64,000 nucleotides of DNA, taken from Caprella mutica. Taxonomy: Eukaryota > Arthropoda > Malacostraca > Amphipoda > Caprellidae. The stretch lies in contig CANNZV010000849.1 in NCBI GenBank assembly GCA_947561585.1, positions 146,976 through 210,975 of the forward strand, read 5' to 3'. The notes under the pieces were generated by a model. That model was not told the DNA's origin. It worked only from the letters and a program-made list of their open reading frames with translations, and made no database searches. Positions 1 through 11,106 of this stretch are shown one piece after another (the first letter of the stretch is position 1; each line of letters starts with the position of its first letter). A program made the translations under genes and the position numbers.

Positions 1-497
1 AGTACATCATCAAAGTGACTCTTTTGTCTGATAGTACATCATCACAGTGACTCTTTTCTCTGATAGTACATCATCAAAGTGACTCTTTTCTCTGATAGTA
101 CATCATCAAAGTGACTCTTTTCTCTGATAGTACATCATCAAAGTGACTCTTTTGTCTGATAGTACATCATCACATTGACTCTTTTCTCTGATAGTACATC
201 ATCACAGTGACTCTTTTCTCTGATAGTACATCATCACAGTGACTCTTTTCTCTGATAGTACATCATCAAAGTGACTCTTTTGTCTGATAGTACATCATCA
301 CATTGACTCTTTTCTCTGATAGTACATCATCACAGTGACTCTTTTGTCTGATAGTACATCATCACAGTGACTCTTTTGTCTGATAGTACATCATCACAGT
401 GACTCTTTTCTTTGATAGTACATCATCACAGTAACTCTTTTCTCTGATAGTACATCATCACAGTGACTCTTTTCTCTGATAGTACACAATCACAGTG
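1..497. repeat. 32-bp tandem array upstream of mucin-like gene copy 1
   Basis: About 15 head-to-tail copies of a 32-bp unit built around TCTGATAGTACATCATCACA followed by GTGACTCTTTTC; the window edge cuts the array, so its full length is unknown. Variation is limited (ACAG/AAAG, TTTC/TTTG). Nearly every unit keeps TGATAG, which fits the WGATAR consensus of GATA factors, and TGACTC, a partial AP-1 site. It ends about 90 bp upstream of the predicted start site of the gene at 688. The same array, twice as long, precedes the second gene copy. A regulatory role is inference. Confidence 0.95.
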
Positions 498-552
498 GGC
501 CACATCTGTGTAGTTTAGTTTTTAATTGACTACATGGCAACCGTGCGTATCA

Positions 553-588
553 TTTAAATAGTGGCTGTGTGTTACCTCATCATCCAGT
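553..588 (+). promoter_or_regulatory. core promoter of mucin-like gene copy 1
   Basis: TTTAAATAG at 553-561 is TATA-like and lies about 33 bp upstream of the A in a CCAGT initiator (A at 586). The arrangement and flanking sequence are conserved at the second copy (48,488 and 48,520), where the initiator reads TCAGT, the typical arthropod form. The predicted 5' UTR is about 102 nt. No transcript data support the start. Confidence 0.6.
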
Positions 589-687
589 ATAGTTTGAAAT
601 TTGGTGCTCATTGTAGTTATTTTGTATTTGTGGTGCAGATTAGATAAAGAATATATATCTATAATTAGTTTGCTATATTCACTAAAC

Positions 688-3600
688 ATGAATAACCTGG
701 CCATTTTTTCTCTGTTTGCACTGGTGAGTTTAATTTGCTTTTTGTGTTTAATTTTTCAATAGATTTTCCAAATTCGATTTTTCTTATATTTTCAATTCAG
801 TTTATTTAATAGACAATCAATTTTTGTGAAATTCTTAAACCAAGTCCAACGATTCGGAAATTCGATACGATTTCTTTATAAGAAAAATATTTTACTACGT
901 ATAGGATAAAAACTCATTGAAATTTTTTTCTACAAGTTTCATCTTCTAGCAAGTCTCCTTTTACAAAATTATTTATATAAGTTAGCATAACCTTTTAAAT
1001 TAATAAGAGGTGCGATTAAACCAAATATCAATTTTCTTTCAATATTTTCTTTTATATCAATTTTCTTTTAGATATACTCATGTTGTAAATTTTTTTTCTA
1101 AATTTTTTTAATAATGTAAACATGAACATGTGTAAAGCTGGGATATTATATGCTTTTTTTAAATATTCTAAATTATTATATTTCTTAATATTTCTCCATT
1201 TTTTAATTTAAATAAGTTATCGTGTATTTCTAGATGAGAAATTATCAATTTTTTTCAAGTGACATCAACCATTTTGTAGAACTAATTGCATATTGACCTT
1301 TGTTGACAAATGTGCATTCAGTATATGTTCTCATTTAGTAATTTATCATTAACTAACTTTATAAAAATAACAGTTATTAACATAGACTTGGATATCGAGA
1401 AATTATTTCCAATAAATTCCTTCATATTGAAATTCTCAGGTCTACCTATATTATCAATATTCTGTCTTTCACTCAATCATATTTAGTTTGCATGGAACAA
1501 CCCTTGTACTTTATGATCGTTGAAATTGATGTAGGCCTACTACTGAAAAAAATCATTACAAATACACATTTTTCAATATTAATTGACGTTTTGATCTTTC
1601 AAGATATGATTACAATTTTGAGTAATGCATAAATTATTAAATATCTGTGGACTGTGTTGCCAGATTTTGTTCACAATTTAGATTTAATTGACTAAATTTC
1701 TCTTCAATTACCATAGCTTAGGATAGACTCTTTAATTTCCTTATTTATTTTCCTACTGTACTTAGAAAGTTATCTTAATTCATTTAGATTTGTAAAATTT
1801 TGTCCTCTATATGTATATTTTGGTTCTATGTATATTCCACCCCGGTATATTCCACCCCAGATATATTCCACCCCTGTGTATTCTACCTCTGTGACAATAA
1901 AAACCCAAAGATTTTATTTTTAGATGACCATTTGTTAAATATAATATTAGTACCGATGAAAAAAATAACTCAGACGATATCATGAGACATTTGGACAATA
2001 TTTAGAGGTAGCTCAAGTCAATTGAAATTTTATCGTAATAGAATTACAAACATTCTTAATATGGTAGTTTATTTCAAAGTTTACGTGTTGAACAAGTTAG
2101 TATTAATTCCTTTTTAACATGACACTACACATGTGCTCCTACAACAATGGTTGGATGAGGTATGGAAAGGGTCGACTGGCAGAGACAACCCATTCAATGT
2201 TTTCGCTCTTTTCTTATAAGTTGCAGTTTTGGATTCTAGACCAAATTCTCCGTGATCAAAATCTCTCAATGTAAAAATGGCAGTTATCTCCCAGTTTTAA
2301 AAACCAGTGCAATAATTCCCCCTCCTCATCTAAAACTTCCTGTTTAAAAACATGTAAAAAAAACCTTCGGCCTAAAATCACCACTTTCACAAGAAGCTAT
2401 AATACCAAATTCAAAATGAAATAAATATAACAATAAATACTAGCTATATGACATCATTTTACAATTAATATCGCTGTTGCTTTGGCGATAGGGAAGAAAA
2501 TCAACTTGAGATTAAAAATCTAAATACCTCAACTGATAAATGCTTTCACACAACCTTTCTATCTGCTGTTTTGTCACATGTGTAGTGAAAGATTTAAAGC
2601 TTGTGATTAGCCAGTAAAAGGTTTAATTTGATGCAGTGAAAATGCAATTTACCTAGTAATACATATAATATTAATAAATAACTAATATTAATAACTAAAC
2701 AAACCTAACCCGTAAAATAGGGTGGAATTTACCGAGGTGGAATATGCCTAGGGTGGAATATACCGGGGTGGAATATACCGGGGTGGAATATACCGGTCAC
2801 CATATTTTAATTAATCTAATTACGATGGCTTTTAAAATCTAACTACATTTAACTGGCCTCCTAGATCCTGTCATGAATTTAAATTTTAATGCATGTTCTT
2901 TTCTTATATGAATGATTATGTGATTATTCATAATCATGGTATATTTTTTTTTAGAATAGGGAGCCAATCAACTAATTATAAAGACAAATATGGAGATTTA
3001 TTTTACTAACAAAACTTCTTTTTCTGCAGATGCTGACTGCATCATGCAATGGTCAAACTATTGGATCAGTCTTCAATAAAGAGGTAAAATATTGAACATT
3101 ATTTAGCCATGTTGATGGAATACTAATTTTAAATTTATATTGATATAAATACACCTTATTTTTCAGTCGAGTTTCGGTGACATGATTATGATCCAGGATT
3201 TGACAACGATTGAAGGGAATGATAACGTTTTCAACAAATTCTCTTCGGCCTCCGAGGACTTCAAAAATACGGTCACTGCCACTGGAGTGGATGACCCTTC
3301 GATAATGAACTATGTGGATTGTTCTTACAAGGCAGCTCTGGAATGTAAGTTCCACAGCTCTACTCTTCCTAGAGTGATTTTCCCTGTCTTATAATACCAA
3401 ATAATAGAGTTATTGCTTGACCAAAATATATAGAATGGTTTTGATATTCGGCGGCTTACAATAAATGATCTTCTGCCAATTTCTTTGGTTCTAGTCCTAT
3501 GACACTTTTCTATCAAAATGGAATATGTAACTGCAAACATTTTCACTCTTCTTTCATAAGAATACCTTTACACATAAAACAAAATACCTATATACCAAAA

Positions 3601-5861
3601 TTGAAATAGGTCTGAATTTAAATAACGCAGGTTAACGTAGATGGGTTTCACTTTTGTTTGAGTTTGAAGACGTTTGAGCATTGAGCATATATGTTCAGTG
3701 GCTCAGGGTAATTCTTCAGTCTCTGGACATTTCTTCTAACTTCAATTGACAAACTGTTTACTAAGTTGAATTATTCGTATCTGAAATATTTTTACGAAAA
3801 AAAATACTTCAGAGTAATTAAATATTTTTTTACAGGCTTTTCAATGTTTTCATTTGACGAAACCAACGGCTGTAAGTTATACACCCACGAGATTTCCTCA
3901 AATGAAGTCGAAGGCTGTGGTTCGAGTGCTGTGATTCATCTATACGTGAACTACAACCCAAATCGTAAGACATGGGAAAGATAGTGAATGAAAAGAAAAT
4001 ATATATTATGAATTATTGCTCATATAATTATCGAAAGGTTGATCGATTCAAATTCTAGAGGTGAATCATCATAAGAACAGAAAACTTTATACCTTAACTC
4101 AAAAAGTGTAATTTTAAACGAAATAGCAATTTGAACACTCTTATCGTAAAGATCTATCAAAACACATATTGCAAATTACATACCTAAAAATTGGTTATAT
4201 ATACGTAGATGGATTAAATTATCCATGTTTTACATAGAATTTATAGGTGTATTTTATAACTTTTCAACATTATAAATTACACAGTAAATTTAAAAGTTAT
4301 TGTTCAATCCACAGCCGATAATTGCATTGATGATCCAGTAATCACTGATGCTCCACCAACCACTGAAGCCCCAACAACCACTGAAGATCCAACAACCACT
4401 GAAGATCCAACAACCACTGAAGCCCCAACAACCACTGAAGATCCAACAACCACTGAAGATCCAACAACCACTGAAGATCCAACAACCACTGAAGATCCAA
4501 CAACCACTGAAGATCCAACAACCACTGAAGATCCAACAACAACTGAAGATCCAACAACCACTGAAGATCCAACAACAACTGAAGATCCAACAACCACTGA
4601 AGATCCAACAACCACTGAAGATCCAACAACCACTGAAGCTCCAACAACCACTGAAGCCCCAACAACCACTGAAGATCCAACAACCACTGAAGCTCCAACA
4701 ACCACTGAAGCCCCAACAACCACTGAAGCCCCAACAACCACTGAAGCCTCAACAACCACTGAGGCCCCAACAACTACTGAAGATCCAACAACCACTGAAG
4801 ATCCAACAACCACTGAAGATCCAACAACCACTGAAGCTCCAACAACCACTGAAGCTCCAACAACCACTGAAGCTCCAACAACCACTGAAGCCCCAACAAC
4901 CACTGAAGCTCCAACAACCACTGAAGCCCCAACAACCACTGAAGCCCCAACAACCACTGAAGCTCCAACAACCACTGAAGCCCTAACAACCACTGAAGCC
5001 CCAACAACCACTGAAGCCTCAACAACCACTGAGGCCCCAACAACCACTGAAGCACCAACAACCACTGAAGCACCAACAACCACTGACGCTACAACAACCA
5101 CTGACGCTACATCAACCACTGACGCTACAACGACCACTGATGCTACAACAACTACTGACGCTACAACAACCACTGAAGCCCCAACAACCACTGAAGCTCC
5201 AACAACCACTGAAGCCCCAACAACCACTGAAGCCCCAACAACCACTGAAGCTCCAACAACCACTGAAGCTCCAACAACCACTGAAGCCCCAACAACCACT
5301 GAAGCCCCAACAACCACTGAAGCCCCAACAACCACTGAAGCTCCAACAACCACTGAAGCTCCAACAACCACTGAAGCTCCAACAACCACTGAAGCTCCAA
5401 CAACCACTGAAGCTCCAACAACCACTGAAGCTCCAACAACCACTGAAGCCCCAACAACCACTGAAGCCCCAACAACCACTGAAGCCCCAACAACCACTGA
5501 AGCCCCAACAACCACTGAAGCCCCAACAACCACTGAAGCCCCAACAACCACTGAAGCCCCAACAACCACTGAAGCTCCAACAACCACTGAAGCCCCAACA
5601 ACCACTGAAGCCCCAACAACCACTGAAGCCCCAACAACCACTGAAGCCCCAACAACCACTGAAGCCCCAACAACCACTGAAGCCCCAACAACCACTGAAG
5701 CCCCAACAACCACTGAAGCTCCAACAACCACTGAAGCCCCAACAACCACTGAAGCTCCAACAACCACTGAAGCTCCAACAACCACTGAAGCCCCAACAAC
5801 CACTGAAGCCCCAACAACCACTGAAGCCCCAACAACCACTGTAGCCCCAACAACCACTTAG
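688..5861 (+). CDS. secreted mucin-like protein with PAN/apple-like domain, copy 1 (5 exons)
   Basis: Exons 688-723, 3030-3083, 3167-3344, 3836-3964 and 4315-5861, joined by four GT..AG introns (phases 0, 0, 1, 1), give 647 aa. Residues 1-20 are a signal peptide (MNNLAIFSLFALMLTASCNG). Residues 21-136 form a small domain with Cys at 82, 90, 102, 117 and 136; the C-x7-C-x11-C spacing and the FSFDETNGCKLY core resemble a PAN/apple fold (inference). The rest is about 84 copies of a hexapeptide E-A/D-P-T-T-T, a typical mucin O-glycosylation substrate, so the protein is probably secreted. The start was chosen by the signal peptide and by conservation with the copy at 48,623 (exons 2-4 nearly identical). 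The reading frame stays open beyond three stops after 5861, so this copy has probably been truncated. Intron 1 carries a transposon. Confidence 0.85.
1822..2801. mobile_element. non-autonomous element with inverted TTCCACCCC arrays, in intron 1
   Basis: The left end holds about four units of TATATTCCACCCCGG (1830-1895) and the right end holds the same units inverted (2720-2801), ending in CCGGTCACC. Flanking 7-bp direct repeats ATATTTT lie at 1815-1821 and 2802-2808. The interior is AT-rich and non-coding. Intron 1 of the second gene copy lacks it. The terminus read inward, GGTGACCGG, is identical to the right terminus of the element at 62,361-63,217. Confidence 0.75.
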
Positions 5862-6128
5862 GCCCCAACAACCACTTAGGCCCCAACAACCACTGAAGCC
5901 CCAACAACCACTGAATCCCCAACAACCACTGAAATCCCAACAACCACTGACGCTACAACAACTACTGACGCTACAACAACTACTGACGCTACAACAACCA
6001 CTGACGCTACAACAACCACTGACGCTACAGCAACCACTGACGCTACAGCAACCACTTAAGCTACAACAACCACTGCTGATACAACAACAACCACTGCTGA
6101 TACAACAACACCCAATGTTACCCCGTAA
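5862..6128 (+). pseudogene. untranslated remnant of the copy-1 Thr-rich repeat tail
   Basis: Downstream of the TAG at 5859-5861 the same frame continues through the repeat. A second TAG follows six codons on and a TAA sits near 6057, but otherwise it reads as E-A-P-T-T-T, then D-A-T-T-T-T, then A-D-T-T-T-T units, to a TAA at 6126-6128. The change of unit type near the end resembles a natural C-terminal sub-domain. Three point stops in an otherwise maintained frame suggest recent loss of this segment, or a population variant. Confidence 0.7.
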
Positions 6129-8430
6129 CCATAACTTTCTTGGGACATGATTGGGACAAGGTTGGGTCTTTGGGATCTGCTTGGGTACTTTGGAGAAAAA
6201 ATTTGTCCCAACAATAAGACATCACAGTTGAACCAATATTTTTATCCCAGTCATGTCCCAATGTTATCCCAATGTTGTCTCCAATTCTTGTTCAAATGCA
6301 TGGGCCATAGCTACTTAGCACTGAGCAGATAGTATTTACCCTTCCCAAATAAGCTATCAACCTTTAAATTTATATCTAAACCAATTTGGTTCGTTTATTT
6401 TGTGAAATATTACATCCATTCAATTTGAAAAATGGTGAAGTAGGTACCTAGCTTGGTATTTTTATGCTTCAGGTCCACTGCCGATTTTCAATGTTTTGAC
6501 ATTTTATATAGGTAATAGGAGCCATTTTAAAATGTTTATCACGAATACCATTTTTTGTGGATATAACGCAATTAAGTTTCTGGTACAAAAATAACATTAA
6601 GCATGACCCATACTAGCCCTTTTTTCTAGAATTTCCGCCATTTAGAGTTTCTTGATTGCTTGGTGAAATCGGTTTGTGATGTGAAATCGTTATTGTAGCT
6701 TGTAGGTTGTTGCAACCGCTATTTTGTTGTACTGCACACTTCATGATTGTTTAAAGACATAGCAGGGGGTATTGGGGGTTGCACGCCCCCAATATACATA
6801 TTCATGATGCTATATCAGATATAAACTGCAATAATTGTACCTTTCCAGAATCCTTAACCTAACAAGCCTACCGGAAAATTAATTGCACTATATCTTAAAA
6901 AAAGAGTTTACACAACAAATGGTACTCTTGAAAAACGTCATAAAATTATATCTTTTACCTATATATTGAGTCAAAATATCGAAAAACGGAGGTGGACCTA
7001 AAGCACAAATTTATCCCTAGCTGCTCCGATAACTTAAAAGGAGGCTCTTATCACAGAGGTTACAGATAAGGCCTGCATCTCTGCAATTTCTTTAAACTTT
7101 GGATTAATTATTTCTGCATTTGGATTATAAGTATGTATTCTTTTATTCGGAAGTTTGTTTTGCAAGTGTCAGTTATTCTGATCAAGATAGCCGTTATAAA
7201 AGTTGTTAACTTGTATACATTACTGCTATGAATAAATCAAATAATTAAACAACTGATGTTTTAGTGATTTTAGTTTTTAAACCTTCAATAATTCTACATG
7301 AAGAACTAACTATCTGTAAGTATGAGAGAGCTTCGATGGAAAAGATGATATTATTTCATCTGATTTTAGTGCTACCTCTAAACACAGAGTGACACTTCTT
7401 TCTACTCATTAATTACAGTATATTGTATAGCTAATGAATAATTAAGAAATTAAGCAGATACTTAATTATTTGGGAAGTGACTGCATCCACGGAGTAGCTC
7501 TTCTGCACTCATGAGCAATGTCACCGATTGTGGTAGGTGACTCTGTTGATGGAGCCACTTTCCTGTCTGATTTCTTCTTTTAGTCTTTTGTATTAATTTT
7601 TTTTCGACGTATGCGAGGTAGCTTTTAGTTCAGAAGCAGAGGTTAAGCCCCTAACAAAATAAATTAATATTTTGGGACAACCTTGTGATTAGTATTACGG
7701 ATAAGACAACATTGGATGATTATAGTGGGTATGGGACAATATTGGGACAGTAATGTAAATATGTCCCAACATTGGGAACTTTTCTTGTTTCAATCTTGGG
7801 TCCCAACTTTGGCCCAACAATTATAAAAAACAAGGTTGTCCCAATCATCGGTCCCAATGTAGTCCCAACAACAGATCATTGAAAAGAAGAAGCTTAGATC
7901 CCATTATATTACTCTTGAGTGCCGTTTACAGTGACGTAATTTCGACTAGAGCCAATTAGAGCACGCAAGACAACAGTCTTCCGTCAAAGCCAATCAGAGA
8001 CTTCGTTTCGAAAGTTCTGTTTGTTTTCATTTTGAATGCGTACTGCTAGCGAAATGGTGTCAGTTTGTGTTTGTTGCAAAGAAGATTCAGATTAGTATTG
8101 CGTAGTAGCTGGGCTATAGATAATTATATACATAATTTGGTAGGTAGACATGGCTCCCTCTATTGAAAAATGTTCCTTTTTTTAATTGTCAATCTACCAG
8201 CAAAGATAATGAAGCTTAATGAGCGGAGGCAGCGTGCACGTACAAACTGTTATCGAGAGAGCGTTTATAGTGACGTCAGAGATCAGTGGACGTGATTGGT
8301 TGAAATTTTGCCACTGTGTACACATTCGATATGAGATTCTTCTTATTCAATGTTCTGTGGTCCAAACTATGTGCTGCAGTCAAGTCCCAATGTTGTCCCA
8401 AGGAAATTTGCCGTTTGGGTGGTGCAACAG
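6129..8430. mobile_element. insertion rich in TTGGGAC / GTCCCAA motifs splitting the 3' part of gene copy 1
   Basis: Absent from the second gene copy. Motifs TTGGGAC at 6137-6180 face GTCCCAA motifs at 6240-6285, 7770-7872 and 8386-8405, giving partly inverted, partly direct terminal arrays. The interior is AT-rich, with no ORF that I recognise, and carries a minus-oriented fragment of a dispersed repeat at about 7465-7640. At 7925-8300 it is less AT-rich, with a perfect CRE palindrome TGACGTCA (8271-8278) and CCAAT motifs. Exact ends and target duplication could not be fixed. Confidence 0.5.
7465..7640 (-). repeat. fragment of a ~400-bp dispersed repeat (family T)
   Basis: Inverted relative to the fuller copies at 10,477, 34,827 and 62,590. 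Shared features are the GACTGCAT...GAGTAG block, the GCAATGTCACC / GGTAGGTGACTCTG block and the TTCTTCTTTTAGTC stretch (reverse complement of the copies' AAAG..AAGAA region). It lies inside the insertion that split gene copy 1. Confidence 0.5.
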
Positions 8431-8960
8431 TCACTGCTGGCTAATACAACAACCACTCTAATCAGCCAAAAACCACTTAGGCTCCAAAACCATCTCTACA
8501 TCGACCACATTATATTGTTATTAAGGTTATAAGCTTTTAAGATGGGTTATAATTCTACTTATAGGAATGACATTATGTAATTTTCAATCAAAATTCTATC
8601 TATTACTTGAAATATGCTGAGAAGTTGTAGTAGAACAACTAAAAGTAAATATAAATTGGTCAAAAAAATTATTTTTTTTGACCTGTAGCAATAAATCGCA
8701 AAAAATATTAGTAATTCGCCCTTTTGATAAGAAATTTCTATTCATTTTACCTAAAAGTTAAAGCAGTTTTTCTCAATTATTAATTTGATGGGATAATTTG
8801 AACTTAAAACAAAGTAAATAGAATGAAGCATGTTTTTAGATTACAAAATTCACATCAATATGCAGAAAATTAGCCATACTGAAATATTAATTTTTAAGTT
8901 TATAAAAACATAGACTGAAATAATAATGATGAAAATTTAAGTTCCTTCATTCAATAAAAT
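8431..8960 (+). other. displaced 3' region of gene copy 1
   Basis: After a degenerate stretch still resembling the Thr-rich repeat (ACAACAACCACT near 8450), sequence from about 8500 onward aligns with the 3' flank of copy 2 (52,020-52,340). Shared blocks include ACATTATATT, GAATGACATTATGTAATTTT, CAAAATTCTATCT and GTAAATATAAAT. It marks where the ancestral last exon or 3' UTR continued before the 6.1-8.4 kb insertion. Confidence 0.65.
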
Positions 8961-9247
8961 ATCTATTGTCCTCATTTTTAAATTAAGATGGCTTTGCAAA
9001 TAGCATATATATGCGATTTCTCTTACTCCTCTGACTACAGTACATCTTCCATAGTGTTACCCTTCATTAAGATACATAAATCACTTTACCTTACAGCTAT
9101 TCATCATTGATGGTGTTGCCCTTTTCTAAGGTAAATCACCTCGGTTATATTGTTTCGTTCTCACTACGGTTTTCATTATTATTAAGACATTATTTAACTT
9201 GTCTCACATTCGTAATTAATTAATTAACATAAATTCAGCAGATCACA

Positions 9248-9590
9248 TTAACTGGGACTTTCATTAAAGATCCTCTCAAGACTCCGGGGAAAAATGAGTT
9301 TATTACACAATATTATAGAATTAAGGTCTAGGATCATTATTTTGCAAACCTCATAATTCGGTGTAGTGTATATTATGTTATTTGCTTTTAAAGTTTTTAA
9401 TACTCTGTGTGCAACAATTGTACGAATCACTAACCTGACGCTGAGAAAGAAGATAGTACATAGTATTATCAGGGAAAGAATAAACGAGGTCACTTTAAAT
9501 TTTAGATGCAAAAACCATGGAGTTTTCAGTCAAAATTTTGAGATTTGACAACGTTGCATAGGATAAGCTCCGCCTTCTTGTAGTATTGAG
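9248..9590 (+). repeat. dispersed TTAA-type repeat, partial copy (family C)
   Basis: The stretch from CCTCTCAAGACTCCGGG to TTGCAAACCTCATAATTCGG matches 58,190-58,290. The part from GGTCACTTTAAATTTTAGATG to GTAGTATTGAGAAAAGATA is the reverse complement of 25,686-25,805. It is therefore one end of a repeat that occurs at least four times in the window. Short ORFs here are not genes. Confidence 0.65.
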
Positions 9591-10476
9591 AAAAGATACC
9601 AACTAATTACTATTAAGATACCAATTAGTGAATTATCTTTAAATGTAGAAGGTTGGTGGCATTAAATCTTACTGTTTTACAATTAGCTTTACATTTCTAT
9701 TAAAATTAATTATAATTATTGATTTGCGTTCTCCAGTAATAATTATTAGAGTATTTTCACTATTTTGTTTTGGTCACTTAATATCAAATAAGTATAAGAA
9801 TGTCAAAATCAAATGAATAATTCTTAATAATTATTTACCTGAATTATAGCAATAGGAAAGTTCGGGACATTTGGTTGGTAATATTGAAACCTCTATATGT
9901 GGGTGTTCGAATGAAATCACACTAATATATCATAATTATTCTCGAAACTGGAAATCATCTTCGTTCACCCCGTGATGGTGGAAGAAAAAAAATTAGTCTG
10001 TGATGATTATTTATTGTAGGATATTTGAATAACATTTGAAATAAAAATAGTTCTACCATATACCTCTTTGGTCTCGATTACTTTCTGCGATAGGATTAAG
10101 TTACGAGTAAAAGTATATAATTAAAATTAAATAACTTTTATTATATACTTATCTCTATTTTGATCGAAGAATTGGAACCGTCTGATAATTTGTAACTTGT
10201 CCATGCATGTAGGTTACTCCCCATCTATTAACGAGGAAGTTACAGATATGATAACAGATTTTATCCAACTATTCCTAACTCTGATCAAATTTGATTTTTC
10301 AACTGTAATTAATATAAAATCTAATGTTATAGGCAGCAAAGTTTACCATTAAAAAAATAAATGGTAGTCATATTGAGCCTCTAAAACGGCCGGATCTTAT
10401 AAGGTTCACCTAGAACTAGATGCTATATATTTCAATTTATATTAATTTCAGTAACTAAAAACTTATCAGAATTAAG
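9591..10476. other. AT-rich intergenic sequence, no recognisable feature
   Basis: No ORF of note, no clear tandem array and no internal copy elsewhere in the window were recognised. Confidence 0.5.
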
Positions 10477-10870
10477 TAGGGGGTATGACCTCTGCTTGGA
10501 ATAAAAGGCTATATCGCTGAAGTCAAATGGAAAGAAACTCGAAAAAGCAGTCAGAAAAGAAAATGGCTCAGTGAACATTCAACAATGTCACCTACCCCCT
10601 GTCGGTACAAATGCTCAGTGCTCAGAGATGCAGAAAAGCAACTCCGTGAATATGCAGTCATTTACCAAGAAATGTGTACGAAAGTAAATGCATTCACAGA
10701 CAGAAGATGAAAATGAAGAGGGAGGGTATGGAAAATGAATCCTGCATACCAGAAAATCTGCAACTAGTATTAAAAAAATGATAAGCATGGTAAATATGTA
10801 AAAAGATAATCCATATAACCATATTACAACAGTTCAGAGCCCAAAGACGCCACCTCTTTCTCTAACTCTC
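10477..10870 (+). repeat. ~400-bp dispersed repeat (family T), diverged copy
   Basis: Co-linear with 34,827-35,270 and 62,590-62,995. Shared landmarks are GAAAAAGCAGTCAGAAA, the ACAATGTCACCTACC block, GAAAATGAAGAGG and the 3' block ATTACAACAGTTC. It is non-coding, and no A or B box was found. It may be an old retroposed transcript or a SINE-like element; identity unknown. Confidence 0.6.
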
Positions 10871-11106
10871 ACCACAGACCATTCACGATTGAGCCCCTGA
10901 GGGAAAAAATTAATTTAACACCATCAAAAATTTAATTATTGATGAAGGGTAAAAATTATTTTCTAATGAATAATATATATGTAAACTTAGATACTGAAAT
11001 TGATTGACTGATTCAAAAATATTGTAAATCTAAACTAATACAAACAATACAAAACTGAATAAATATTTACTATTGATATTGCATGTGTATAGCCTCCTTC
11101 TGTCTT

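Noticed and set aside
1..497. CRISPR-like array of 32-bp direct repeats
   Set aside because: Units abut with no spacers, there are no cas genes, and the window is clearly a eukaryotic intron-containing genome.
4304..5857. 517-codon minus-strand ORF (VVVGAS repeats) and other frames over the mucin tail
   Set aside because: Shadow frames of the 18-bp repeat; the + strand exon structure, splice sites and signal peptide decide the true strand.
9248..9511. 87-codon minus-strand ORF with a hydrophobic start resembling a membrane protein
   Set aside because: Lies wholly within a dispersed repeat whose other copies do not preserve the frame.
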